A DNA stretch of 64,000 nucleotides, taken from the NCBI GenBank assembly GCA_947179155.2, contig OX359284.1, positions 9,674,432-9,738,431 of the forward strand, written 5' to 3'. A program made the translations under genes and the position numbers. Source of the stretch: Hedera helix (Eukaryota; Streptophyta; Magnoliopsida; Apiales; Araliaceae). This document shows positions 8,581 to 21,430 of this stretch, piece by piece (position 1 is the first letter of the stretch; the number at the start of each line of letters is the position of its first letter). Under the pieces are notes generated by a model that worked only from the letters and a program-made list of their open reading frames with translations, was not told the DNA's origin and ran no database searches.

Positions 8581-11500
8581 ATTATTGGCGAACAAACTCT
8601 AAAGTTTTTAATATCAAAATAATTGATAAGTTTCCTATTAATTAAATATTCAATTAAATTGAATATAATGAGTTAATTAAATTTTATAAATTAATTAATA
8701 TGATTATTAATTAATGTAAATAATGTGAAATATTAAGAATAATATTTATTAGTCCATTTAGTAATTTAATATTAGTGGGTTAGAGTATTTAATTAATTAA
8801 CCAATTCAATTATTATTTAATTATGGATTGGATAATTAATGTGTAAAAAAATTAATAATTAATCATTTGGGTTATAATTAAATAGTCCAATGATAAATTA
8901 AATGGACTTGACTAAATAATAGCCCAAGTTATTTAATAGGAGCTCAATTGGTATTTTAAATAAAGTCAAAGCATGAACCCCCTTGTAATTTAATTTGAAA
9001 CTATTATTTAATAAAAGTAAGCATACGTGACATTCTTTTTGGGACAATTTTTTATGTATTGCTGGCAAGGATGGGTGAGAGAAAGTGAATTGAAGGTTTT
9101 TTTTTTTTTTTTTATTTATTTATTTAAATTTAGGTTGCTTGTATGGTTTTTTTTATTACATGGACCATACCTCTTTTCACTAACTTAAGTCCTTAGCCTA
9201 AATTTATTGCACAAGTCTCCAACTACCTTCATGATGGAAATTTTACTAGATATAGATTTTATATCTATCCAAAATTTTAAGTATACTTACAATTTAGATT
9301 TTTTGTAGTCATTTCTTCTTCTTCCACTTTTCAAGTTAGAGAGAGTTGAGAGAAATAGCTTGGGTAAGAAAATATTTGAGAGCAAGGATAAGGAAGGAGA
9401 ATGAGTTCTTGGTTCATGTCTTCAAGTTTCACAACCTATTTTGGAAGAAAAATGAAGTTAGCCATTAAAACAAGGTAATGATTATTTTAAATCTACCTTT
9501 GTTTTAAATTAATTAAACCATTATGTTGGTATAAATATGCTAATATAGTTAGTAATGTGTATTAGTAATATTTATGTCACGCTTGAGTTTAATATGCTTG
9601 GTTTGTATTTTGGTATAATTTATATGCTAAAAACATGTGTTTGGTGTTGCTAAATTAAATTTCAAAATAATGACCAAAAATACTTTTTATAAAATTTAGA
9701 TTTAATGTTATAATATTATAGAACATTAAATAATGAGAAAAACAAAGTTTGAATCACTCAAAATGGAGTTATACACAAAAAGTTATGATTTGTGGTAGTT
9801 TATGTGATGTAAAAATTTTTTATAAAAATTTTAATATTAAATCATGAAAAATTAAATTTTCATGTTATAAATTGATATTAAGTGATTGGTAATTTTTTTG
9901 GATTTTTATTGAGGAGTTAAAGATTTCTTGAAGATATAATTTTATTTAAAGTAGGCACTGTTCACACTCTGCGGAAGAAAAAAAAAAGGGACTGGCCGTG
10001 CAATGTGCGCAAGCCAATTAATTCTGCCAGACGTTGAGCCAAACGACGCCGTTTGGCGTATAAAATAAAATAACCCGCGCGTAATGCGCGGAGGTCGATT
10101 TCCGATTTTCAAAACGGCACCGTTTTGGTCCTTCATTCTGTATAACGCGCACAATGCGCGAGATAAGTTTTCTGCGGAATTTACCAGATTGCCCCTCCAG
10201 TCATTTTTCGGCGAAATTACTATTTTGCCCTCGAATCAGTTTTTCAGCTTATTTACAGAAATGCCATTCGAGCTAATTTTAATTAATTTAAATATTTGAA
10301 AGTTAATTTAAAATTATAACAAAAATAATAATAATACAAAAATGATATTGGAGAGGATACTTTTTATTAAGTTTAATATTTAAATATTTTAAATATTAAT
10401 CTAGTTAGCTAAATTTATGGTTAAGTTAAATAAATAAGAATTTCATTAATTATTTATTATTTAAAATGTTAATAATAAATAAAGGTGATAATGTAGCAAT
10501 TATTATTTAATTCCTGTTAAATAATAATTAAAGAGAGATAAAAATTTAAAAATTAATTATTTATTATTTATATATTATTAAATAATAAATAAGGATAAAT
10601 AAGTAATTAATTATTATTTAATTAGCATTAAATAACGATGAATGGAAATTAAGTTATTAGATTAATAATTTATTATTTAATTTAAATAATAAATAAGGAT
10701 GAATTGATTATTATTTAACCTTAAATAATAATTAAAATTAATCAAATAATTAATTATTATTTAATTGACATTAAATGATAATTAAAGAGGATCAAAATTA
10801 GTAAGCTATTATTTAATTTCCTTAAATTAAATAATAGATAAGGTTAATTACTTGGTTAATTACTAGTTGATTAATATTAAATTAAAGAAGGTTAAAATTA
10901 AATCAATAATTATTTATTATTTAATTATTATTAAATAATAAGTATGTACAATTAGTTATTATTTATTTTAAGTAATAACTAAAGATAATTAATTAATTTC
11001 TATTTTAATCAAGATGAAATAGAAATTAAATAGAGATTGAATTAATAAAATAAATTGAAATTACTTATGCTTTAATTAAACAATTGTAATAAGTTGTTTA
11101 AGGGTTCAATAAGTGTCCAACACTTAAGAAAAATATTTTCTAAATTATTAAATTATTAACCTAATTTGACTGAGGGTCTATAAGGTTAATAATATTGTTT
11201 TGACTGATGTAAATTATGTGTTAGTACTTATGCGTGGTAGATAAGTTCCTTAATGAGCGTATAGTTGTCCAAATACTTTGTACTAATTATTAGACCAAGT
11301 TTATTAATGTTAGGTCTTTCAAAGTCAGTTAGTTAAAGCTAGACATTAATTGTAGCTGAGCAGACAGGCAAGTTTCCTAAACCCTACTCAATTTATATTC
11401 GAGCAGGATATATTATTTTATTGTTCAAGTTCCTAACTCAAACTCAAGTTATTATGTTTCAAGCATGCTATGGTTTAATTCTGTATAATTATTCCACCTC

Positions 11501-12073
11501 TTTAAATTGTTGATTCACACATAGTGCTTGTTTCATGTGTTCATCAGGTATGAAAGGCTGATCACCTTCATTACCATAAGGTTCAATTAAATTTGTTCAT
11601 GGTCATTATTGACACTCAAATTGATTCAGTCATTCAATTATTGAAATTATGATTCGTACTCCTTCACAATTATTATATTGTTGAAAATCCAAAAGCTTAT
11701 TCTTTCTTTCAATCATGATATATCGTTATTGTATTTAAACTTGCTGAGCAAAGTCGTTGCCCACTCTTGCTATATCATGATAACAAATTTCAGAAGAATA
11801 CGAATGTCCGAGGAGAGATGGAGACAGAAGCAAAAGACAAGATTATAGTGTTATGCATGATAACTAAATTGTTATATGATGTAAGTAATTTTGTAAACCT
11901 TTTTATGAATCTAAAGGTATATATGTAAGTTAAGGTTAGAAACCTTGGGAAATGTTGTAGAATAAACAATTTCTGCTTATATATTCCGCATTAGTTATAG
12001 AACATGTATGAAGATGATGTATCATGACGTACCAAGTCTAGGGTTTAAGGAACCCGGATTTGGGGATGTTACA
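8531..12073 (+). repeat. Related LTR, its 5' part displaced by insertion of the Tekay element
   Basis: Begins in the middle of an LTR: its first bases align with 45260 onward in the complete solo LTR at 44344-48914, and the two run together to the end (GGGGATGTTACA against GGGGTCGTCACA). They share a subfamily trait, AACCCTACTCAATTTATA after the donor-like site (11367/11368). The missing first ~0.9 kb should lie upstream of the window, before the 5' LTR of the Tekay element. An (AT)n run is at 8541-8577. There is no coding sequence. Confidence 0.8.
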
Positions 12074-13187
12074 GTCCAAGAAAGGATAATTAGCAGTTAA
12101 TTTAATAATCGGATATCGAGACAAGTTCCTAAACCCTAATCTTGACCCATTAATCATATGTTATATATTAAAATCCTAATTGAGTTCCATTTTCTAAGTT
12201 TTATCATTATTCCATTTTCTCGAATATTAATTTCGATTGATGTTGTAAATTGTTCAATTAAGATTGAAAATCTATGTTGTTATTCATATTCATTCTTAAA
12301 TGCCAATTATAACGAATTATAAATTGTTAATGAGTGAGTTGATGATTTTGAGTCTATGCCATTTGTCCGGCTAGACTGTTGATATAGTTGAATCTCAAAT
12401 TTCTCTTTATCGTTAAGAGCTGAGCCAAACCAAATTATTTTGGTGCGGATTCCTAGAAACTGAGATGAACAACCCTGTTTCAGGGGATATAGCTTGTCGG
12501 ATGCTTTAAATTTTGATACCCCGCGATATGCGGTAATATGATGTGCACAATCATAGGTACGAGAGGTTGATCACCTCGAGTACGTGTTTAAGGTTTTATG
12601 GTCTTTATGACATATACAGGTTATCAGTATTATTATTGATTAACCTATGTTCAATGGTCTTATGACCCTCAGTATGATTCTTATTTATCATGTTTCAAAA
12701 GACATTTCTTTCAGTTATTCTTTTCCATTTGGAATGAGTTAATGTTACCTTGTTGGTTACGTTATTGTTATAAATTCTTTTCCTCATGATGCATTATTAT
12801 TCAATTCATTATACTTGCTGAGCACTTCGGTTGCTCATTCTTGCTTGATTAATGTATCGCAGACAAAGATGTTAAATCTAAGGGTCTAAATAAGAAAGAC
12901 AAAGGCAAAAGAAAGATGTCGAAATGAAGAAATGATGAAAAGTCCCCAGTTGGTAGTCTTAAATCCATTTTGTAGCTTTAGATATGGAATATTTACCTTA
13001 ATAACATTGTATGTAAGTGAAGGTTAATGACCCTGAGGTTTTGTTAGATATATTTTGTATTAAGTTGGATATTAACAGATGTAATGTATATTAATTGTAA
13101 TTTTGAGTAGCAATAATTGAAAGTAGAAGGTATGAATAGTGAGCACCAAAATCGAGGTTTAAGGAACCCGAATTTGGGGGCGTCACA
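12074..13187 (+). repeat. Remnant of a third Tekay-like LTR (3' third only)
   Basis: Ends AACCCGAATTTGGGGGCGTCACA like the preceding LTRs, and carries the conserved CTTGCTGAGC...GCTCATTCTTGC block (12814-12844) and an acceptor-like ATCGCAG (ending 12862), followed by a short Lys-rich reading frame ending at TGA. The donor equivalent reads GAGACAAGTTCC (12118-12129) and has lost the GC. The upstream part was separated by the insertion that ends at 12073. Confidence 0.7.
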
Positions 13188-13494
13188 AGTAACCCATACA
13201 TAATTGAACTTTGATTTCTAACATATTGGACATGTCACATTAAATTATGTGAATTTCATATTGGACTTAAATATTAATTCTCAGGAATCCATTTAATTAT
13301 TTAATCATCTCACAATTTATTCAATTAATTAATTAAACAATCCATTTTACTCATTATGTCATATAAGACATATTACATAGACTTAAATTAATTATAATTT
13401 AAGTTCACCATTATCATCATTTAATTTATTATTTATCACATATTTAATTCAAATTAAATTGAATTATTAATGCTCATAACATAACACAAATAAT
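13188..13494 (+). other. Noncoding flank, part of a split older element
   Basis: AT-rich with no ORF. It joins to 18847 across the solo LTR because both sides carry the target duplication ATAAT, so with 18847-19099 it probably forms one older LTR. Too short and diverged to classify. Confidence 0.4.
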
Positions 13495-16400
13495 TGTAAC
13501 GACCCCGAAATTCGACTCACTTTATTACCTTAAATTTTATATTTATTATACATTATCCTCCTTATGTCCAAATTTCGGTTCGTTAATAAATCTTTAATCA
13601 CCTTAATTGATCCATTAATTGATTTTAAAATCATCAATTATCAAAATTCTCATATAAATTTTTCTTTTTCTCGATTCAATCGTTGTATTAAAATATTTGG
13701 ATATTTAAAATCTTTACATCTGGATCCTAGTCCCTGGATCGCAACCTTAATTTTTTCTTTCTTTTACACGTATCATAGAGCTCATCATTTAAAATTTATT
13801 GTTATTTATTTTCATACAAATATTCGTTGTTGTAACATTCGTAATCGAAAATATAATGATTTCTATCGTAACAATTATCTTGAACAATCACGGTTCATAA
13901 TTGAACTTTTATCATATTCGTTGTAGACACCCAAATTTTGCACTTCTCTACTAACCCTGGTACGAGGGCAAAGTCGTCATTTGACCCGACATGCGAAAAG
14001 GAAGGTGGACCCCAACACGAAGCCACCCCAACGATTTACGGTCAAAGCCGCCACAACGAACAACGAGCATCAGGTTACTTGAGGCGAGGCAAACAGTTGA
14101 TCCAGAAGAACCTGATTTGATCACCAAAGGCGACTAATGGCCACTACGCTTACGATGTTCGGGGGTCTCGCTCCCCGGTGAGCGAGCGGCTGCCCAGCTC
14201 GTCGGGCAGCCGCGGGTGCACCTGCGGCCACCGACAAAGGGGACAGTGCGCGGCTCGAGGAGACAACCCAGCAGCCGAGGATTCGGCGCGGACGGCTAGC
14301 GAGCCCAGCCGCAGATGCACCTGCGGCTGCCTGCGGAGCACTATACAACGGCCATTTCCACTCGAGAGAAAGAAGAGAAAAAAGTTTTGAGAGTTTTAGA
14401 GAGAGAGAGTTCGCGGGAGGAGAGAGAAAAGCTCGGTTCTTGGTTAGATTTGAGTGAAAAATTCATCTCCTTTTGCTAACTAATCAAGTGTTCGTGTAGT
14501 GTTGTTCGAGTCGTGAAATAAGAAGCTTTAATCGACATTTTTTGCAAGGTGAAAAGGGTGTTTTCTTAGTTTTTATTGCTTGTATTGCTAGTATAATTTC
14601 ATGTTTTGGATTGCTTGATGTAGTATGTTGTTATGATGACGATGATCCGTGGATTAGGGGTTGTTAGCGAGGGTTCCATCGGAACGTAACTTCCTCCTAA
14701 TGCCCCGATGACATTCATACGGTGATATATCGTTTGTTGTGGTAATGAATAGCTCGTAGTGTTGGGTTTGCGATTTTTGAGTTGTGTAATGTAATAACGA
14801 GTTTAGTATTGTTAGATTTGCCGTAGTATCGGTTATGCAGTGATTTGGGTAGCTGTGAGCCTAGGGAGGAGATCATTGTGATCAAATCCCGATGATGGAC
14901 ATTTTTGGGTGTATGTAATCATTAGATAGGATTCATGGTTGTACATACGTAATATCGGGTCTTAAAGCGATCCCAAACCGCGATCGGGTTAAGGCCCCGT
15001 AATAATAAAAATATGTGATAATGGGTGTTTGGGGTTATTTAGACGGCTCACATGCCCATGGATAGCCCCGACACGTTTTGCATGCTTGTTTTAATTTACG
15101 ACACAAAAAATGGTTTCCAAAATAAGGCAAACGATGAAGATTTTCTAAAAATGATCAAATTAGGATATTAGATTCACGAGGTTTAAAAATTAAGAGTTTT
15201 GGCGAACTTTGATCCTTGTTTGATGAAAAGGCTACATTTGGTTTTGAAATGTCATGAAAGATGTTTTCGTAAAAAATAAATAAACGTTTTCATTAAACTT
15301 TGTGCATAGGGTTAAAGAGTTCTAGAAGTTGCCTTGATTTTATTTAAATTTACTGTTATAAGGCAATGTATAGTCTCGATTCCTATTTGACAAAAGTTTA
15401 AAAACTATTGTTTTCTGAAAATGACATCTAATAAAAAACCCTCATCATTTTCAAAATTAAAATCAATCTTTATTATAAAAAACGAAACCTTGTCATTTGG
15501 GTCAAAAGACGTCTAAACACTTTCTCGATAAAACACATTTGTCATAGAAAATCAAAGTAAGTTTTATGCAAAAATTCGCCACAAACATTCATTTAGGCAC
15601 ACACGCAGACATATGCGCACATACACATTTTAGGATTTAAAAGGATAGGAAAACATCAAGATTGTGGTAACCGTGTTTTCACGGAAGTCGGGGGGTTCCT
15701 AACACCTTCCCCTCGCTTAAGCAAGCCCCCAAACGCTGTGAATCTCGGTTTGCGGACCAATTAACTCAGAGTCACATATGAGCCATTGCGATTGCGAAAA
15801 CATAATTCGGATGAGTTGGTACATCCATTTCAAATATACCAACTGGCGACTCTGGTCAATTGGCTCATTATAAAATCGATCTTTCGAAACCCCGTCGACA
15901 TTAAGCCGGCCCTTTTCAAAAAATCACATCTTAATCTAAAGGGTAAAATTGAAAAGGGCTTTTAATATTAAAAAACGAAACGACTAAAATCCCGGCATCG
16001 ACATCCGTATTCAACTTATATATATACATACAGCTCATCACAGTAAGATTAACAAATTTTTCACATTGAATCATAATGTTGAAAATATAGCAATTACATT
16101 TCCAACCTTCTAGGTAATTCATCTCTATCATATCTGATATTCTTGAAAGTTATTTATTTCCTGCAAAAATATTTATTAAGCAAGTAATGAGCACAACGGC
16201 TTAGCAAGTTCAACAGTTTATATTTCACGTAGCACATACCTTAACATGCTCAGTGTGTGTCATATATCATATGCTTGTGCTTCTATTATAGCAGTATATC
16301 CCACATCATTGCACAAAGTACACATAGTTGTCATGTTAACCACATATCACATAACACATAATTTACATGCATTTAAACAAGTATTTACATATCATAACAG

Positions 16401-18846
16401 ACAACAATTAACATTAAAGGACTGAAGAACTTGCCTGAACGTCTAATTAATAAATTGATAGCTCAAACCCTTAACTCGATCAACTTATGATCATAAAATA
16501 ATCAAATAATAATTATTTATCCTCTTATGATATTAATTTATTTAATTAATATCATCTATAATGTAATTAACCCTACCCGATGATTTATTTTAGGGTACCG
16601 GGTCAATTAATAATTAATATGGTTAATTATATTAACCTCATTCCTTAATATTTTAATTTAACTTAATATCTAATACATTCAATACGGATAACCCCGCTCA
16701 TCGGATAAAATTTAACATTTTTGATTGTCCGAAAATTTTATTTAAACCATTTTCTAAACTTTAACCTTATTAGATTAATATTTAAACATTTAAATATTAA
16801 TCCCCAATATTTAATATTTTTATAAAAATATTAAATTTAATACTCAAACATCATTTCTGTATTTTTAATATTTTTCTATAATTTTTAAATAATTTTTTTA
16901 ACATTTATTTCAATTAAATTTAATCCTAATGGCAAATCTGTAAATAAGGGAAAATTTCTGGGCGGTGGCATGATGGTAAATAACTCAAAAATCTGCTCGG
17001 ATGGCAATATCGTAAATAATGTAAACTTTGGAACCGGTGGCAGTTTCGTAATTAACTCGAAAACTGCCACCCGCGCATGGCGTGCATGCCCCCTTCCCCG
17101 ACCAGCATACGGCGTCGTTTTGTGTTGCTGGGCGACAGAAAAATATGCTGCCGCGCATGGTGCGGGCAACCTTTTTTTTTTTACAACAGTTTTTATCCCA
17201 TTAAACCCAACTTTGATACATATTTTCACCATATAGATGCTCCAAACACTATATAATTCATATATCCACATTCAAAAATTATAAACATAATTTATTCTAA
17301 TTATTCACAAATTTTCCAAAATTTCCATAAAATAACTTAACATCATAAATACCAAATAAATCAACTAGTTAAATTATTATACCTTTCTTGAAGCTTGACA
17401 AACCTTGCTAGCACTAATTATTCCTTCCTCCCGGTGGCTATGGTGGCTACGGTGGTGGAGGGTGGCGGTGGCGTGGATGGTGATGATAGAGAGAAAGAGA
17501 AAGTCTTTTTGTTTGTTCTTTCTTTTTCTTTTTCTTGTTGTTGCTTGTCCTTCCTTTTTCTATTTCTTTTCCTTTATATATCAAAGACACTTAATCATTT
17601 TTGATATCATGGATAATTCCACCGCCTTTCTTGTTTCCCGAAAATTCCACAATTCATGCGTAAATTATTTATTTAATACATTACGTAATTGTTTCGTGTA
17701 ATAATATTTTATATGTAATATATAAAATATTTATTTTAATCCACTAAAAATCATAATATGATTTATAAATAATATTAACACCTCTTTTGGGTACTTTTCT
17801 TGACAAATTTTGTACACGCATAATGACATGCATGTAATTATGTGAGATATTTATACCTCCAAAAATCATAAAATAATTCATAGGACATATAAAAATTATT
17901 TTTCATAATTTTTCACTTCATTACTTGGACAACATATTACACTAACATGTTCACGTTTTTAAAATATTATCCTTCATAAAAGTCATAATAATTCAATTTT
18001 ACATAAACATAATTTTTAATGAATTAAAACATTCCTTTTTCCTCATTTAATTTCATTTCTTTATATTTCACGTGAATTTCTTTATATAAATTATATAATT
18101 TAATATTATATAATTTATATAATTACATTCTCCTTTTAAATAATTCCTTAAATTCCTCCATAATTATTAATTAATTATATAATCAATAATTATACATTTA
18201 TTAACTCTCTCATTATTTCAATCCTCTTATATAAATTATATAATAATTCTTATATAATTTATATAATTATTCCCCAATTAATATTTTTCTTTAATTTCCT
18301 TGTATAAATTATATACTTTATTGGTATATAATTTATAAAATTACTTCCAACTCTCAAATAATCTTTAAACCTTCCCCATATTTATTGATTAATTATATAA
18401 TCAATATTTTTAATTTTACCAACTTCCTCATTCGCTTTTTATTTAACTTTGGATTAATTTAATTATTAATCCCTTAATTTCCATAATTAATAAAATTTAT
18501 AATTATCAATTAAACCTGCACATTCATATTCCTCACATTTCCATATAATCTCATATAATTATAATTTCTGCACTTTCACAATAATTTAATTGTACAATTT
18601 ATTGTACATTTACATGAAATTTCTCTTATTCTTAATAAATTATTTTTAAACAATTTATTTGCTTTTCAATTACTTTAATTTCATACCATTCATCATGATC
18701 TCTGTACAGATTTAATTTACTAGTTAAATCTCATCACATACCTTAAACCACATAAAATAATAATTAACTTAACAACCTTGATAGTTCTGTTAATTAAATT
18801 TTTATTTAATATTATTAAAGAAATTCTGAAAATTCGGGTCCTCACA
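13495..18846 (-). repeat. Minus-strand Tekay-like solo LTR with a nested Tat LTR
   Basis: In plus orientation it starts TGTAACGACCCCGAAATTCGAC and ends AATTCGGGTCCTCACA, the two termini shared by the LTRs ending at 44180, 54590, 57194 and 62426. Both flanks carry the perfect 5-bp duplication ATAAT (13490-13494 and 18847-18851), so it is a solo LTR. After removing the nested LTR its length is about 3.27 kb. On its own strand it has TGTGAGGACCCG at the start, (TATATAAATTATATAATT)-type palindromes in U3 (18070-18330), a TATA-like ATATAAAGG near 17570, a CpG core and the acceptor-like block (16161-16208). Confidence 0.9.
13922..16003 (+). repeat. Solo LTR of the Tat-type family, nested
   Basis: Starts TGTAGACACCCAAATTTTGC and ends CCCGGCATCGACA, and is alignable along its length with the LTRs at 27314-29367 and 38674-40670. 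The flanks TTCGT (13917-13921) and TCCGT (16004-16008) are a one-mismatch 5-bp target duplication. It carries a GC-rich core (14165-14335) with repeated GCCGCAGATGCACCTGCGGC-like words. Near its 3' end, at 15841, AACTGGCGACTCTGGT resembles a Tat primer-binding site although it lies inside the LTR. No coding sequence accompanies it. Confidence 0.85.
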
Positions 18847-19099
18847 ATAATTTTTTAAAATATTCGTATTTTTCATTAATAATAATAGTACATTTTTCTT
18901 GGTTATTACAATAGATAACGAGTTGAGGTGTTGTTGGTGTTTCATTCAATACAATTATCCTTACACAAACAATTGTACCAAGGTTTTGACATCTAAATAA
19001 GCGACGGGTTGAGGTGTTGTGCGTGTTACACAATACAACTTGGCTAGAAAACGATCCGGGCAGTATTAACCTTACGTAAGCGTACTGTGGACCTTATCA
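18847..19099 (+). repeat. Probable 3' end of an LTR preceding a primer site
   Basis: Ends CCTTATCA, followed by GT and a primer-binding motif, the same arrangement as at 58977-58990. It contains an imperfect direct repeat: GAGTTGAGGTGTTGTTGG (18919-18936) and GGGTTGAGGTGTTGTGCG (19006-19023), each followed by CAATACAA-type sequence. Family not identified. Confidence 0.4.
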
Positions 19100-19101
19100 G
19101 T

Positions 19102-19113
19102 TGGCATCAGAGC
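19102..19113 (+). other. Primer-binding site, tRNA-iMet type, one mismatch
   Basis: TGGCATCAGAGC differs by one base from TGGTATCAGAGC, the complement of the 3' end of plant initiator-Met tRNA used by many Ty1/copia and chromovirus elements. It follows a CA terminus by two bases. Confidence 0.55.
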
Positions 19114-20581
19114 AACGTTCATCTTGCGGGTTATCTATCTTGTTATGATCCGAAACTTTGCTATACTTGTAATGTGATCTTAAGGGATCAATAAAGATTC
19201 ATTGATGTGACCTAGTCGATGGGTTATGTGTTGCATTATATGTGTTAATGAATTGTGAAAGAATAATTTTTTTTGAGAAAATAATGCAAAAAATACTATT
19301 CACGCATAGAGCATTTTTTGTTTTTTCTTTCTTTTTGAAATTTCACATTCACGAATGACATTTATGAAAGTAGTATGCACACAAGACAAGCATATTTGAT
19401 ATGATGTAGCATGCACTTTGTAATCTTATTCATTTATTAATAAAAGTTTATTTATATAAATGCATTTTTTTATCCATATTTAATAGATAACATTAATTGT
19501 GATAAACCCATAGTTGTTGAGCAATGCTTTTAGAATCATGATGATGATCATGCTAATGAGATCTAAATTCAAAGTAGCTCAAAAACTAAAATTGTTCCTA
19601 ATCGTAGGATTACTAAAATGGAGATTAATGAATCCAGATATAATAGTACATACTATGCTTGCTGTTATGAAGATGATGATTGATCTCATAATCATTTATG
19701 TATAGACACTAAAACAAGTATGTAGGTGCTTATTAGATAATAAGTTCACTAAACGTGACTTGCTCAAGGAACACCTAATGGAGTATTACTTGCCTGTCAA
19801 TAGAAGTTTCTTTTGTGATAGTAGTGCAATTGATCCTTGAACTTGAGATCATGATAGTATTTTGTGTATAATGAAATATATTTTGACATATTCCTTAAAA
19901 TCATTAGGGTGTATCAAATGGTATGTTCGGATATAATAAGTTGTACGTGGATATAGGTGAATGATTAATAAAGAATCTACCACTTCTAATAAAAAAAAAT
20001 AATGTCATATACGATTCGATAAATAATAACACAGTAGTCCTTGGCCAAGACAGAATGGAAATTAGAAAGTAGTTTCTAATTTACATTAATTAGAGTTATT
20101 CATTTGAGAACCAAAATTCATATAATCAAATAAAATAAGATTTGACAATAATACCATGTCTTATATTTGATTGAGACATCGAGAGGTAGAAGGATTGAAT
20201 TGTACAGTAACTATAAGTTGAATATGTTCTTTTGTGATTAAATGATAAAATATGTATTGTCTGAAAAGTTGTTGATCACTAAATGGGTTTACCCTTATTA
20301 TGGAATAAATATTATTTATTTAAATAAATTAAATAGTTTAATTTATTTATATAAATAAGATTAAAATAGTTCTAATTAATTTATTCTATAACCGGTTTAA
20401 TATGAAGAACTTAAATGGTCACACCGCAAAAGAAAAATAATTATTTAATAAGCAAATGGTATAATCGTAATAATGAATTAAGTATATTTAATTTATATTA
20501 TAAGGATAGAATAAATTAAATAGCTTAATATTTATTATTTATTATTTTAAAAATATTAATTATAAATTAATAAGAAGAGTC
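19114..20581 (+). other. Noncoding internal region of an unidentified retroelement
   Basis: Follows the primer site. It is AT-rich, with only short open frames and no recognisable gag or pol motif. Either a non-autonomous element (LARD or TRIM-like) or a strongly decayed one. Scattered words such as CTTGAACTTGAGATCATGATAG do not identify a family. Confidence 0.35.
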
Positions 20582-20771
<190 letters not shown>

Positions 20772-21430
20772 TTAGTTCCTAAATGGTTTAGGAATTAAAT
20801 AGTAAGAGTACTCTCATAATTGATAATTAAGTTCCTAAATAGTTTAGGAATTATAATTATTATATTAAATTAATTAAGTTTCTAATTAGATTAGGAGTTT
20901 AATTAAAAACCCTATTAATAAAGGTGTTAGGAGGGTTGACTATATCTATAAATAAGAGAAGCTTTATTATGGATTAAGGTTACATATACTTCTATAAATT
21001 TTGGGAGAGTACTCACAAGTTCTCTAGATCTAAGAAATTAGAAGAGAGAGAAAATTAGGGTTTGTCATCACCCACTTCTTGAATCCTTATTCTTCCTTGG
21101 TGAATCACCTCTAGAGGCCAAACACTTGTGTGGCTAACGTTGATCAAATGAATCTAATCGGAGGAATTCAAAAAAAACATGAAAGAATTGGAATTGAACA
21201 TGTACATGTGGAAAGCTAGAATTTACAAGGGTATAATTCTTTATCACCTTCTTGTAAATTAATAGTTATACATAAATGTCAATCCTGGATTATAGTTTGT
21301 AGTAAAAATTTTAAATTCTGATTTTACCATGCTTCTACTGCTTATATGTAATTTGAGTGCATGTTCATAAATTATTACAAACCAACAATTTATATGGGGT
21401 ATAATAATATATTCACTATTCAAATATACG
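20772..21430 (+). repeat. Candidate LTR fragment, possibly Ty1/copia
   Basis: Contains a TATA-like CTATAAATAAGAG (20949-20961), a GAGAGAG leader around 21045, and a block of the kind seen in copia R-U5 regions (GGCCAAACACTTGTGTGGCTAACG and TCGGAGGAATTC, 21116-21168), ending near ACCAACAATTTATATGGGG. No second copy is in the window, so boundaries are unknown. It may be the 3' LTR of the element with the primer site at 19102, but no sequence match shows this. Confidence 0.3.

Noticed and set aside
14121..14390. Overlapping Arg/Ala-rich frames on both strands
   Set aside because: They come from the GC-rich core of the Tat LTR; no start context, no relatives outside the LTRs.
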